Shown here piece after piece: positions 1 through 7,429 of a DNA stretch of 14,212 bases. Every line of letters starts with the position of its first letter. The stretch's first letter is position 1. The notes below the pieces were generated by a model, which searched no databases, was not told where the DNA came from, and was given only the letters and a program-made list of their open reading frames with translations. Source of the DNA: DATGQT01 sp033720695 (lineage in GTDB: Bacteria; Bacteroidota; Rhodothermia; Rhodothermales; Rubricoccaceae); contig JAWWCA010000087.1 of the NCBI GenBank assembly GCA_033720695.1, positions 1 to 14,212 of the forward strand, given 5' to 3'. A program made the translations under genes and the position numbers.

Positions 1-874
1 GCCGGCTCATGGCCGGGCGCCCGGCCGCGGCGCGCGCCTCCATGCGCCGGCTGGCGGCGTACTGCCGGTTGTTCCAGACCGTGTTGGGGTCCTCCGGCCC
101 GAGGAAGTCGGCGTCGAAGGAGACGATGACGTCGGCCTCGGAGAAGTCGTAGCGGGCGCGGAGGGGACGGCCGAGGGCGGCCTGGGCGCCGAGGGCCTCG
201 GCGTCGCCCTGGGGGCCGAGCTCGATCCAGCGCACGGCTGGGAAGCGGGCCTCGACCTGCTGGCGGAGCCGCGCCTGCGTCAGCGACGACGACGGCTCGG
301 CGAGGACGGCCACACCCGCGGTCGCCCCCACGCGGAGCCGCTGCATCTCGGTGGCGAACTCGGTCCAGCTCGACGGCGCCTCGCCGCGCATCACGGTCGT
401 GGAGCGGTCGGGGTCGTAGAGGTTGAGGAGGCTGGCCTGCGCGAAGACGTCGGTGTTCCCCTGGCTCACGGGGTGCTCGGGGTTGCCCTCGACCTTCGTC
501 GGCCGCCCCTCGTGGCTCTCGACGAGGAGGCCGTGGACGACGCCGCCGTGCGGGAAGGCCGTGGCGTAGAAGTTGGCCACGCCGGGGATGACGTCCTCGG
601 GCTTCCGGGCGTAGGGGAGGATCTCCTCCTCGGGGCGGCGGCAGCCCGTGAGGCCGGCGAGCGCCATCGAGGCGCCCATGACCTTGAGGAACGTCCGGCG
701 GCTCGGCCCCTCGCCGGGGGCGTCGGCGGCGCCGGGGAGGAACTCCTGGTCGCGGAGGGCGGCGTAGCCGGCGGCGTCGGCGCGGTCCTCGGCGCTGCGC
801 CAGACGCGGGGCGCGCGCCCCACGGCCTGGTCGGCAGCGACCTCGGTCGCGCTGAGAACGTCGAGTTCGATCAT
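1..874 (-). CDS. actB: Alternative complex III subunit B (molybdopterin-oxidoreductase-like/FeS protein), 5' part only
   Basis: ActB is the large periplasm-facing subunit of alternative complex III, which oxidises quinol and passes electrons to a cytochrome c or directly to an oxidase. It resembles molybdopterin oxidoreductases but in the known complexes carries only iron-sulfur clusters. The first 291 codons are present and the gene runs off the left edge; family members are about 1000 residues. Visible: MIELDVLSATEVAAD at the start, a twin-arginine-like SRRTFLK at residues 58-64 (well inside the protein, as in the family described as TAT-variant-translocated), then a hydrophobic stretch ending in a lipobox-like LAGLTGC with Cys78, then EEILPYARKPEDVIPG and LLVESHEGRPTKVEGNPEHP, followed by DVFAQASLLNLYDPDRS. 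These blocks are hallmarks of ActB. It follows actA by 79 bp on the same strand and is surely cotranscribed. The FeS cysteines lie beyond the window. Identification is by remembered family motifs; I consider it secure. Confidence 0.93.
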   Translation of the reverse strand, partial: MIELDVLSATEVAADQAVGRAPRVWRSAEDRADAAGYAALRDQEFLPGAADAPGEGPSRRTFLKVMGASMALAGLTGCRRPEEEILPYARKPEDVIPGVANFYATAFPHGGVVHGLLVESHEGRPTKVEGNPEHPVSQGNTDVFAQASLLNLYDPDRSTTVMRGEAPSSWTEFATEMQRLRVGATAGVAVLAEPSSSLTQARLRQQVEARFPAVRWIELGPQGDAEALGAQAALGRPLRARYDFSEADVIVSFDADFLGPEDPNTVWNNRQYAASRRMEARAAAGRPAMSR

Positions 875-895
875 GCGGGGTGAGGGGCTCTGGGC

Positions 896-942
896 GGCGG
901 GCCGTGGGCCGTGGGCCGCGGCCCGGTGGCCCGCGGCCCGCC
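896..942 (-). repeat. Imperfect palindrome with two competing hairpins in the actA-actB gap
   Basis: The 79-bp gap between actA and actB is mostly a G+C-only inverted repeat built from the heptamer GGGCCGY (899-905, 906-912, 913-919) and its complements. Two stems can form. The long one pairs 896-910 with 928-942 (14 of 15 positions match, 17-nt loop). The short one pairs 913-921 with 931-939 (9 perfect base pairs, 9-nt loop). They share 931-939, so they exclude each other. There is no T-run after it on the minus strand, so a simple intrinsic terminator is unlikely. It could protect or process the mRNA between the two cistrons, or be a REP-like element; the function is inferred only. Confidence 0.7.
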
Positions 943-953
943 ACTCATCGCCC

Positions 954-1625
954 CTAGTAGTGGCAAGCGGAGCAGTTCTGCGGGGGCTTGATGCCTTCGG
1001 CCTCGATGCGGGCGAGGTTGGCGGCGAGGTAGGCGGCGTAGGCCTCGTCGTCCTCGCGCACCTCCTCGGCGTAGCCCATGACGGTCACGAGCTCGGGGTC
1101 GCGGAGGTGCTCTTCGGGGGCGCGGTGGCACTCCAGGCACCACCCCATGCTCAGGGGCTCGACCTGGTAGACCACCTCCATCTGGTCGACGCGGCCGTGG
1201 CACGACTCGCAGCCGACGCCGACGTTGACGTGGGCGGCGTGCGAGAAGTGGGCGTAGTCCGGAAGGAAGTGGACGTTGACCCACTCGATGGGCTCGCCCG
1301 TGGCCCAGCTCTCCCGCACCGGCAGCAGCGCCAGCGACTCCGTCTTGATCTGCGCGTGGCAGTTCATGCACGTCTGCGTGGACGGGACGTTGGCGTGCTC
1401 GCTCGTCTCGACGTGGTTGTGGCAGTACCGGCAGTCCATCCCGAGCTGGTCCACGTGGAAGGCGTGGCTGTACGGCACCGGCTGCTCGGGCATGTACCCG
1501 ACGTCGGTGAACTCGGGGGAGAAGTAGTACCAGACGAGGAGGACGAGGACCACGGCGCCGCCGGAGATCCCTAGGAGCGAGAGCGTCGGCAGCGCGTTGG
1601 CTTTGCGCGGGAAAAGCTGCGGCAT
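954..1625 (-). CDS. actA: Alternative complex III subunit A, membrane-anchored pentaheme cytochrome c
   Basis: This 223-residue protein is the first subunit of alternative complex III, carrying electrons on the periplasmic side. It has one N-terminal membrane segment (about residues 17-35, no cleavage site evident) followed by five CxxCH haem c sites: CRYCH at 65-69, CMNCH at 86-90, CESCH at 139-143, CLECH at 163-167 and CSACH at 218-222, the last two residues before the stop. Five haems is the number known for ActA in Rhodothermus marinus. The conserved YMPEQPVPYSHAFH segment, where PVPYSHxxHV marks the family, and DCRYCHNHVE are also present. The start at 1625 places the membrane anchor at the extreme N-terminus and is the only sensible one. 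actB follows 79 bp downstream. A candidate promoter lies about 100 bp upstream. Length, motifs and partner gene all agree. Confidence 0.95.
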   Translation of the reverse strand: MPQLFPRKANALPTLSLLGISGGAVVLVLLVWYYFSPEFTDVGYMPEQPVPYSHAFHVDQLGMDCRYCHNHVETSEHANVPSTQTCMNCHAQIKTESLALLPVRESWATGEPIEWVNVHFLPDYAHFSHAAHVNVGVGCESCHGRVDQMEVVYQVEPLSMGWCLECHRAPEEHLRDPELVTVMGYAEEVREDDEAYAAYLAANLARIEAEGIKPPQNCSACHY

Positions 1626-1726
1626 CGTCGCGGTCTAGATCCGGGGGCGGCAGCGGCCTCAAGCGCCCGCCGGACGGGTGATGGGAGGGGGAAGGGAAAG
1701 TAGAAGCGCCGGTCTTCGAGGCGGGG

Positions 1727-1734
1727 CGAAGATA
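1727..1734 (-). promoter_or_regulatory. Candidate Bacteroidota-type -7 element for actAB operon
   Basis: The minus strand reads TATCTTCG here, fitting TAnnTTCG, the form shared by several genes in this window. It sits about 100 nt before the actA start, farther than in the other genes. No TTG is visible 17-23 nt upstream, so support is only the -7 match. The plus strand at the same place reads TAGCTTGA, so the site could be read either way. Confidence 0.35.
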
Positions 1735-1938
1735 GCTTGAAACGGCCCCCCGTTCCCGCAGGAAACGCCGGGAGAGCCGCCGGCCCGGACCGGCCTCGTC
1801 GCGCCCGGGGAGCGGGACTGGGCACGGCGCCCGCCGATGCCGATGCCGAGGGAGGGAGCCCGGGGCGCCGTAGGATAACGCCGCAGGCGCACAGCGAGCA
1901 CGCCCCCCCAGCCCCCGGCTCCTTCCCCGCTTCTGCAC

Positions 1939-1969
1939 TTGTCCGCGGCGGAGGGTTCGCCTATGTTCG
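1939..1969 (+). promoter_or_regulatory. Bacteroidota-type promoter for the PQQ dehydrogenase gene (-33 TTG / -7 TATGTTCG)
   Basis: CTTG (TTG at 1939-1941), then 20 nt, then TATGTTCG (1962-1969). The Bacteroidota primary-sigma consensus is TTTG, 17-23 nt, TAnnTTTG, so this is one base off at each box with ideal spacing. It places the transcription start near 1976, about 20 nt before the ATG at 1996. This settles the start codon: the longer frame from TTG at 1939 would begin inside the -33 box. Confidence 0.6.
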
Positions 1970-1995
1970 CCGCCCCCACCGACGTCCCCCGCCTC

Positions 1996-3447
1996 ATGTC
2001 CGTCCGCCTGTTCGTCCTGCTCGCCGCCGTCCTGGGAGGCGCCGCCGCGGCCTCGGCGCAGGCCCACCTCACTCGCGTCTTCCCGGACCTCCCCAACGCC
2101 GAGGACTCGTGGGCCACCGCCCTCCGCGTCGCCGGCAACGGGGACAACCGGTTCGACCGCGTCGAGCAGGTCGGCCGCATCACGTCGTTCCTCCGCGACT
2201 CCCTCGTTGCCGAGGCCCCCGTCTTCCTCGACATCACCGACCGGGTGTTCTGGGACGACCTTCCCGAGCCGGGCCTGCTCGGCCTCGCCTTCCACCCGAA
2301 CTACGCCGAGAACGGCGCCTTCTACGTCACCTACATCACCGAGGACGGCGACGGGCCTTACCGCTGGCGGCTCTCCCGCTTCTCCCGCGTGGACGGCCCC
2401 GAGAGCGGCCCCTTCCCCACCGCCGACCCCGACAGCGAGGTGATCCTCCTCGACCTCGAGAAGCCGGACTGGGACCACAACGGCGGCGACCTCCACTTCG
2501 GCCCCGACGGGTACCTCTACGTCACGCTCGGCGACGGGCAGTGCTGCGAGGACCCCAACGAGCACAGCCAGGACCGCACAACGCTCTACGGCAAGCTCCT
2601 CCGCCTCGACGTGGACAACCCCGCGCCGGGCCTCGACTACGGCATCCCCCCGGACAACCCCTACGTCGGCAACGCCGAGGGCTGGCGCGAGGAGATCTGG
2701 GCCTACGGCTTCCGCAACCCCTGGCGCTTCTCCATCGACTGCGAGACGGGCGAGGTCTGGGTCGGCGACGTCGGCGAGGTGACGTGGGAGGAGGTCAACC
2801 TCGTCGAGGCCGGCGGCAACTACGGCTGGGACGACATGGAGGGCCCCGAGTGTTTCGAGGAGCCCAACTGCGACCCCGACGACTACGCGCTCCCGGTCTG
2901 GAGCTACGACCACACCGTCGGCGTCGCTGTCATCGGCGGCCACGTGTACCGCGGCGAGACCATCCCCGCGCTCCGCGGCCGGTACATCTTCTCGGAGTGG
3001 GCCCTACGCAAGCTCTGGGCGCTCGACCCCGACCCCGGCTCCGGGGCGCCGCCCGAGGTCACGCTCCTGGAGGAGGACCTCGGCGTGACGCCCGCCGGCT
3101 ACGCCGTCGACGAGCGCGGCGAGATCTACGCCGTCGACACGTTCTCCGGCCGCATCTTCCAGCTGACGCCCGCCAACCCCCTGCCGGCCGACCCCGAGCC
3201 GCCGGCGCCTGAGGAGCCGACGCTCCGCCTCTGGCCCAACCCCGCCACCACGACGCTCGACATCCACGCCCCACTGGGGCTCGAGACCGTCGCGGTCTAC
3301 GACCTGCTGGGCCGCCGCCTCATCGAGACGCCGCTCCAGCCCGGGTGCCAGTGCGCCCGGCTGGCGCTCGACCTGGAGACCTTCCCGCCCGGCGTCTACG
3401 TCGCCCGCGCAGGGGACCTCACCGAGACGTTCACGGTCGTGCGGTAG
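1996..3447 (+). CDS. Secreted PQQ-dependent sugar (glucose/sorbosone-type) dehydrogenase with T9SS sorting domain
   Basis: This 483-residue protein is a six-bladed beta-propeller quinoprotein of the glucose/sorbosone dehydrogenase family, which oxidises aldose-type sugars using PQQ. Signal peptide: residues 1-22, with cleavage after ASA/QA. Catalytic domain: about 28-392, with GLLGLAFHPNYAENG (93-107), DHNGGDLHFGPDG (160-172) containing the likely catalytic His161, and YGFRNPWR (237-244) whose Arg240-Asn241 match the PQQ-contacting pair of soluble glucose dehydrogenase. A proline-rich linker (about 394-408) leads to a C-terminal type-A T9SS sorting domain (410-483: LWPNPATTTLDI, AVYDLLGRRL, FPPGVYVAR). 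A vicinal Cys pair (GQCCEDP, 183-184) and other cysteines suit an extracytoplasmic protein. The last 17 bp overlap the convergent MATE gene. Substrate is unknown: many family members act on oligosaccharides or have unproven activity. Family is secure, specificity is not. Confidence 0.9.
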   Translation: MSVRLFVLLAAVLGGAAAASAQAHLTRVFPDLPNAEDSWATALRVAGNGDNRFDRVEQVGRITSFLRDSLVAEAPVFLDITDRVFWDDLPEPGLLGLAFHPNYAENGAFYVTYITEDGDGPYRWRLSRFSRVDGPESGPFPTADPDSEVILLDLEKPDWDHNGGDLHFGPDGYLYVTLGDGQCCEDPNEHSQDRTTLYGKLLRLDVDNPAPGLDYGIPPDNPYVGNAEGWREEIWAYGFRNPWRFSIDCETGEVWVGDVGEVTWEEVNLVEAGGNYGWDDMEGPECFEEPNCDPDDYALPVWSYDHTVGVAVIGGHVYRGETIPALRGRYIFSEWALRKLWALDPDPGSGAPPEVTLLEEDLGVTPAGYAVDERGEIYAVDTFSGRIFQLTPANPLPADPEPPAPEEPTLRLWPNPATTTLDIHAPLGLETVAVYDLLGRRLIETPLQPGCQCARLALDLETFPPGVYVARAGDLTETFTVVR

Positions 3448-4813
3448 CGGCCGGCGCCCTGGCGCGGACGCGGCGGCGGAACCGGAGCGTGAGGAGGGCG
3501 GCCGCCGTCGCGAGGCCGAGCGTGAGGCCGCCCCACACGCCCGGCGCCCCGAGGTCGAGCCCGAACCCGAGCCCGACGGCCGCGCTCATCCCCACGACCC
3601 AGTAGGAGAACCCGCCGATGAGCATGGGCACGCGGGTGTCCTTGAGGCCGCGGAGCGCCCCCGCCGCCGTGGCCTGCACCCCGTCGAAGAGCTGGAACAC
3701 GGCGGCGACGCCGAGGAGGAGCGCCGCGAGCGAGACGACCTCGGGCGCCACGCCTTCGCCGCCGCCCTGCCCCGTGTAGAGCCACACCACCCACTCCGGC
3801 CGGAGCCAGAACAGCAGGGCCGCGAGGAGCATGAACGCGCCGCCCAGCCCGATGGCTGCCCATCCGGCCCGCGCCGCGCCCGGACCGTCGCCCCGCCCGA
3901 CGGCCTGGCCGACGCGCACCGTCCCCGCCATCCCGATCCCGAGCGGGACCATGAACGTGACGCTGGCGGCGTTGATGGCCACCTGGTGCGCCGCGAGCGC
4001 GACGGTCCCGAACAGCCCCACGAGGAACGTGGCCGCGAGGAACAGCCCCGCCTCCAGCCCGAAGTTCACGCCGATGGGCCAGCCGAGGCGGAAGAGCGCC
4101 CGGAGGTGGGGGCCGTCGGGCCGCCGGAGGCCGACGAAGACGCGGTAGCGCCCCAGCGCGGGCGCGCGGCGGACGTAGCCGCCGAGGAGGACGAACATCA
4201 CCGCCATCACAATCGCCGAGCTCCAGCCCGTCCCCTCCAGCCCGAGGGCCGGGAAGCCCAGCTTCCCGTACATCAGCACCCAGTTGGCAGCGGCGTTGAC
4301 GGCAATCGCGACGACGGTGACGACGAGGACGGGCCGGGGCTGGCCCACCCCCTCGCACAGCCCCCGCAAGGCCGTGAACCAGAGGTTGGGCACCACGCCC
4401 CAGCGGATGGCCCGGAGGTAGTCCCCGGCGAGGGCGGCCACCTCGGGCTCCTGCCCCACCGCCCGCAGAATCGCCTCGCCCTGCCCGAACAGGGCCACGA
4501 GCGGGAGGCCGAGGAACAGCCCCAGCCACAGCCCCTGCCGCGCCCAACGCCCCACCTCCAGGGCGTCGCCCGCGCCGTACGACTGCGCCACCGACGGGTT
4601 GACGGCCAGCACCACCCCCATGCTCATCAGCGACAGCGTCACGAACAGCGAGGAGCCGAGCACGCCGGCCGCCAGCGCCGTCGTCCCCAACCGCCCGATC
4701 ATGATCACGTCCACGAAGCTCATCGCCATCTGGGAGAGCTGCGTGAGGACGAGCGGCACCGCGAGCACGAGCGTGGCGCGGACCTCCCGGCGGGCGAGCG
4801 AGACGGAGGGCAT
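3431..4813 (-). CDS. MATE-family multidrug/cation antiporter (NorM-like)
   Basis: This 460-residue inner-membrane exporter uses an ion gradient to expel organic cations, drugs or metabolites. It has about twelve hydrophobic segments in two homologous halves, the usual MATE length and layout. Diagnostic pieces: MSFVDVIMIGRLGTTALAA (31-49), AHQVAINAAS (275-284), VFQLFDGVQATAAGALRGLKD (372-392, quoted here only as a site) and the acidic residues Asp35, Glu254 and Asp377, which line up with the cation-coupling residues of NorM (Asp36, Glu255, Asp371 in the Vibrio protein). The ATG at 4813 starts right before the first helix, 21 nt after a -7-like element; much longer upstream reading is antisense noise. 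The C-terminus is a basic/alanine tail whose coding overlaps the dehydrogenase gene by 17 bp. Sodium versus proton coupling and substrates cannot be told from sequence. Confidence 0.93.
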   Translation of the reverse strand: MPSVSLARREVRATLVLAVPLVLTQLSQMAMSFVDVIMIGRLGTTALAAGVLGSSLFVTLSLMSMGVVLAVNPSVAQSYGAGDALEVGRWARQGLWLGLFLGLPLVALFGQGEAILRAVGQEPEVAALAGDYLRAIRWGVVPNLWFTALRGLCEGVGQPRPVLVVTVVAIAVNAAANWVLMYGKLGFPALGLEGTGWSSAIVMAVMFVLLGGYVRRAPALGRYRVFVGLRRPDGPHLRALFRLGWPIGVNFGLEAGLFLAATFLVGLFGTVALAAHQVAINAASVTFMVPLGIGMAGTVRVGQAVGRGDGPGAARAGWAAIGLGGAFMLLAALLFWLRPEWVVWLYTGQGGGEGVAPEVVSLAALLLGVAAVFQLFDGVQATAAGALRGLKDTRVPMLIGGFSYWVVGMSAAVGLGFGLDLGAPGVWGGLTLGLATAAALLTLRFRRRVRARAPAATARP

Positions 4814-4834
4814 CGGTGGAGCGGCAGAGAGCGG

Positions 4835-4842
4835 CGAAGCTA
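4835..4842 (-). promoter_or_regulatory. Candidate -7 element for the MATE gene
   Basis: The minus strand reads TAGCTTCG, fitting TAnnTTCG, ending 21 nt before the MATE ATG. That distance would give a very short leader, as at the other genes here. A TTG at the right distance is not seen. The 121-bp spacer 4814-4934 is shared with the divergent hrpB, for which I recognise no promoter. Confidence 0.4.
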
Positions 4843-4934
4843 GACCCCGGGCCCGGCACGAGAGGCGAAGGACGCATGACGAAACCCCGCACGCGAGCGG
4901 AACGTCGCGCACCGCCCCCGACTCCCTCGCCCCC

Positions 4935-5198
4935 GTGCCCGCTCCCCTCCCCATCGAGCCTGTCCTGCCGGCCCTCCGCGAGGCGCTCGCTGCGCACTCG
5001 GCCGCCGTGCTCCAGGCGCCGCCGGGCGCGGGCAAGACCACGCGCGTCCCCCTCGCCCTCCTCGACGCCGACTGGCTCGGCAGCCAGACCATCGTGATGC
5101 TGGAGCCGCGCCATGCGGCGGGCGGGTCGGCGCGACCGTCGGCTACCGGGTGCGGCTCGACACGCGCGTGGGGCCGCGGACGCGCATCGAGGTGGTGA
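4935..5198 (+). pseudogene. hrpB: HrpB helicase, N-terminal fragment with motif I (frameshifted)
   Basis: This fragment starts the DEAH-box RNA-helicase-like protein HrpB. A GTG at 4935 is chosen because LPIEPVLPALREAL, the usual beginning of HrpB, follows within five residues; no in-frame ATG lies close. It contains Walker A/motif I APPGAGKTTRVPL (28-40) and the motif Ia lead IVMLEPR (53-59). After EPR at 5103-5111 the reading leaves HrpB homology and reaches a stop at 5196-5198. In intact HrpB (E. coli as remembered) about 21 residues separate EPR from TVGYR; here only 23 nt do, which implies a loss of about 40 nt and explains the shift into the frame of the downstream part. On its own this piece is a nonfunctional stub. 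Confidence 0.75.
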
Positions 5199-7405
5199 CC
5201 GAGGGGGTCCTCACCCGGAGGCTCCAGTCCGACCCGGGCCTCGACGGCGTCGGCCTCGTCGTCTTCGACGAGTTCCACGAGCGCTCGCTCGCGGCCGACC
5301 TCGGCCTCGCGCTCACGCACCAGGCGCAGGGGCTCCTCCGCCCGGACCTCCGGATCCTCGTCATGAGCGCCACGCTCGACGGCGCGCCCGTCGCCCGCCT
5401 CCTCGGCGACGCGCCGCTCGTCACGAGCGAGGGCCGGAGCTTCCCCGTCGAGACGCACTACCTCGACCGGCCCGTCGAGGGCCGCGTCGAGGGGGCCGTG
5501 GCGGCCGGCGTGCGGCGCGCGCTCGCGGAGGCCGAGGGCGACGTGCTCGCCTTCCTCCCCGGCGCGGGCGAGATCCGCCGGGCCGAGTCCCAGCTCCGCG
5601 AGGGCGGCCTGCCCGACGGCGTCTTCGTCGCGCCGCTCTACGGGGCGCTCCCGGCCGAGGCGCAGGACCGCGCCGTGGCGGCCGCGCCGCCCGGGCGGCG
5701 GAAGGTGGTCCTCGCGACGGACATCGCCGAGACGAGCCTGACGATCGAGGGCGTCCGCGCCGTCGTGGACGGCGGCCTCGCGCGGCGGCCGCGCTTCGAC
5801 CCGCGGAGCGGGATGACCGGCCTCGTGACCGTCCGCATCGCCCGGTCGTCGGCCGACCAGCGGCGGGGGCGCGCCGGCCGCCTGGCGCCGGGCGTCTGCT
5901 ACCGCCTGTGGACGACGACGGAGCAGGCCCACCTCGCGCCCTCCACCCCGCCCGAGATCGCCGACGCCGACCTCGCCCCGCTCGCCCTCGACCTCGCCGC
6001 CTGGGGCGCCGCGCCCGACGACCTCGCCTGGCTCGACCCGCCGCCGCCCGGCCCCTTCGCGCAGGCCCGCGACCTCCTCGCTGCACTCGGCGCCCTCGGC
6101 CGCGAGGGCCGCCTCACCGACCACGGCCGCCGGATGGCCGGCCTCGCGCTCCACCCCCGCCTCGCCCACATGCTCCTGGCGGCCGAGCCCCTCGGTCTCG
6201 CCGACGTCGCCGCCGACGTCGCCGCCCTCCTCGGCGAGCGCGACCCGCTCCGCCGCCCCGGTGGGTCCGCCGACGTGGACCTCCGCCTCCGCCTGGAGCT
6301 CCTCCGCGGCGGCGACCTCGACCGCTTCCGCGGCCTCGACGTGCACCGCGGCGCCCTCGCCCGCATCCGCCAGGAGGCGAAGCACTGGCGGACGCGCCGA
6401 GGGGGGAGCGCGGGCCGAGGGGAGAGCAGACCCGCCGCCCTCGACCAGGCCGGCCTCCTCCTCGCCCTCGCCTACCCCGACCGCATCGCCCAGCGGCGCG
6501 GCGAGGGCCGCTACCGCCTCCGCAACGGCCGCGCCGCCCGCCTCCCCGACGGCGACCCCCTCTCGGACGCCCCCTTCCTCGCCATCGGCAGCCTCGATGC
6601 GCGGGGCGGCGAGGCGCGGGTGTTCCTCGCCGCGCCGCTCTCCCGCGAGGAGATCGAGGGCCCCTTCGCCGACCAGATCGAGCGGGAGGACCGGGTGTCG
6701 TGGGACGACGCGGCCGAGCGCGTACGGGCGCGGCGCGTCGAGCGGCTGGGGGCCGTCGTGCTGAAGGAGGCCCCCCTCGCCGACCCCGACCCGGAGGCCA
6801 TCGCCGACGCGCTCGTCGAGGCGGTGCGCGCGAGCGAGGGGCGGCGGCTCCCGTGGACGAAGGAGGCCCGCGCCGTCCAGGCCCGCCTCGCCTTCCTCCG
6901 TCACGTCTTCGGCGACGCGTGGCCCGACCGCTCCGACGCCGCCCTCCTCGCCACCCTCGACGACTGGCTCCGCCCCTACCTCGTGGGCGTCGCCACCGCC
7001 ACCGACCTCGGCCGCCTCGACCTCTCGGCCCTCCTCCTCCACGGCCTGGACCACCGGCAGCGCGCCGCGCTCGACCGCCTCGCCCCGACGCACCTGACGG
7101 TCCCCTCGGGCTCCCGCCGGCCCCTCGACTACTCCGACCCCGAGGCGCCTGTCCTGGCCGTCCGCCTCCAGGAGGTCTTCGGCCTCACCGAGACGCCGCG
7201 CTTGGCCGACGGCCGCGTCCCCGTCACGATGCACCTCCTCTCCCCTGCCCAGCGCCCCGTCCAGGTGACGCAGGACCTCGCGAGCTTCTGGCGCGACGCC
7301 TACTTCGACGTCCGCAAGGACCTCCGCGGCCGCTACCCCAAGCACCACTGGCCCGAGAACCCGCTCGACGCCGCGCCCACCGCCCGCGCCAAGCGGCGGC
7401 GATAG
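5150..7405 (+). CDS. hrpB: ATP-dependent helicase HrpB, main fragment lacking motif I
   Basis: This is the rest of HrpB, a DEAH/RHA-type NTPase of poorly defined role in bacteria. HrpB homology actually resumes in this frame near 5126 (VGATVGYR); GTG at 5150 is the first plausible start codon after it. Visible in order: motif II DEFHERS (40-46), motif III SATLD (73-77), ATDIAETSLTIEGV (motif V), QRRGRAGRLAPGVCYRLW (motif VI), a helicase-associated middle region, and the HrpB C-terminal signature SGSRRPLDYSDPEAPVLAVR with FFDVRKDLRGRYPKHHWPENP-like ending near 7310-7365. Together with the N-terminal fragment, plus about 40 nt, the gene would encode close to 837 residues, the normal HrpB size. 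Without motif I this piece should not hydrolyse ATP. All other motifs are intact, so the break is either recent or a sequencing/assembly error. The next gene begins 24 bp downstream. Confidence 0.85.
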   Translation: MRLDTRVGPRTRIEVVTEGVLTRRLQSDPGLDGVGLVVFDEFHERSLAADLGLALTHQAQGLLRPDLRILVMSATLDGAPVARLLGDAPLVTSEGRSFPVETHYLDRPVEGRVEGAVAAGVRRALAEAEGDVLAFLPGAGEIRRAESQLREGGLPDGVFVAPLYGALPAEAQDRAVAAAPPGRRKVVLATDIAETSLTIEGVRAVVDGGLARRPRFDPRSGMTGLVTVRIARSSADQRRGRAGRLAPGVCYRLWTTTEQAHLAPSTPPEIADADLAPLALDLAAWGAAPDDLAWLDPPPPGPFAQARDLLAALGALGREGRLTDHGRRMAGLALHPRLAHMLLAAEPLGLADVAADVAALLGERDPLRRPGGSADVDLRLRLELLRGGDLDRFRGLDVHRGALARIRQEAKHWRTRRGGSAGRGESRPAALDQAGLLLALAYPDRIAQRRGEGRYRLRNGRAARLPDGDPLSDAPFLAIGSLDARGGEARVFLAAPLSREEIEGPFADQIEREDRVSWDDAAERVRARRVERLGAVVLKEAPLADPDPEAIADALVEAVRASEGRRLPWTKEARAVQARLAFLRHVFGDAWPDRSDAALLATLDDWLRPYLVGVATATDLGRLDLSALLLHGLDHRQRAALDRLAPTHLTVPSGSRRPLDYSDPEAPVLAVRLQEVFGLTETPRLADGRVPVTMHLLSPAQRPVQVTQDLASFWRDAYFDVRKDLRGRYPKHHWPENPLDAAPTARAKRRR

Positions 7406-7429
7406 ACCGACCCCGAGCCCACCCCGCCC

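Larger units (their letters stand above)
1626..1995. other. 370-bp divergent spacer between actA and the PQQ dehydrogenase gene
   Basis: No convincing gene is present. Reading frames through it have proline/arginine-rich composition typical of high-GC noise. It holds promoter candidates for both neighbours: a minus-strand element at 1727-1734 and a plus-strand -33/-7 pair at 1939-1969. It therefore separates two divergent transcription units, leaving an untranslated leader of roughly 100 nt on actA and about 20 nt on the dehydrogenase gene. I see no riboswitch or strong hairpin. Confidence 0.6.

Noticed and set aside
871..2943. Long minus-strand frame across actA and the dehydrogenase gene
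   Set aside because: It is antisense or out of frame to two secure genes, and its composition is repetitive Val/Gly/Glu/Arg with no recognisable motif.
4876..5097. Start of hrpB at ATG 4876
   Set aside because: That ATG is in a different frame from the motif I-containing HrpB reading; translation from it gives Pro/Ser/Arg-rich noise.
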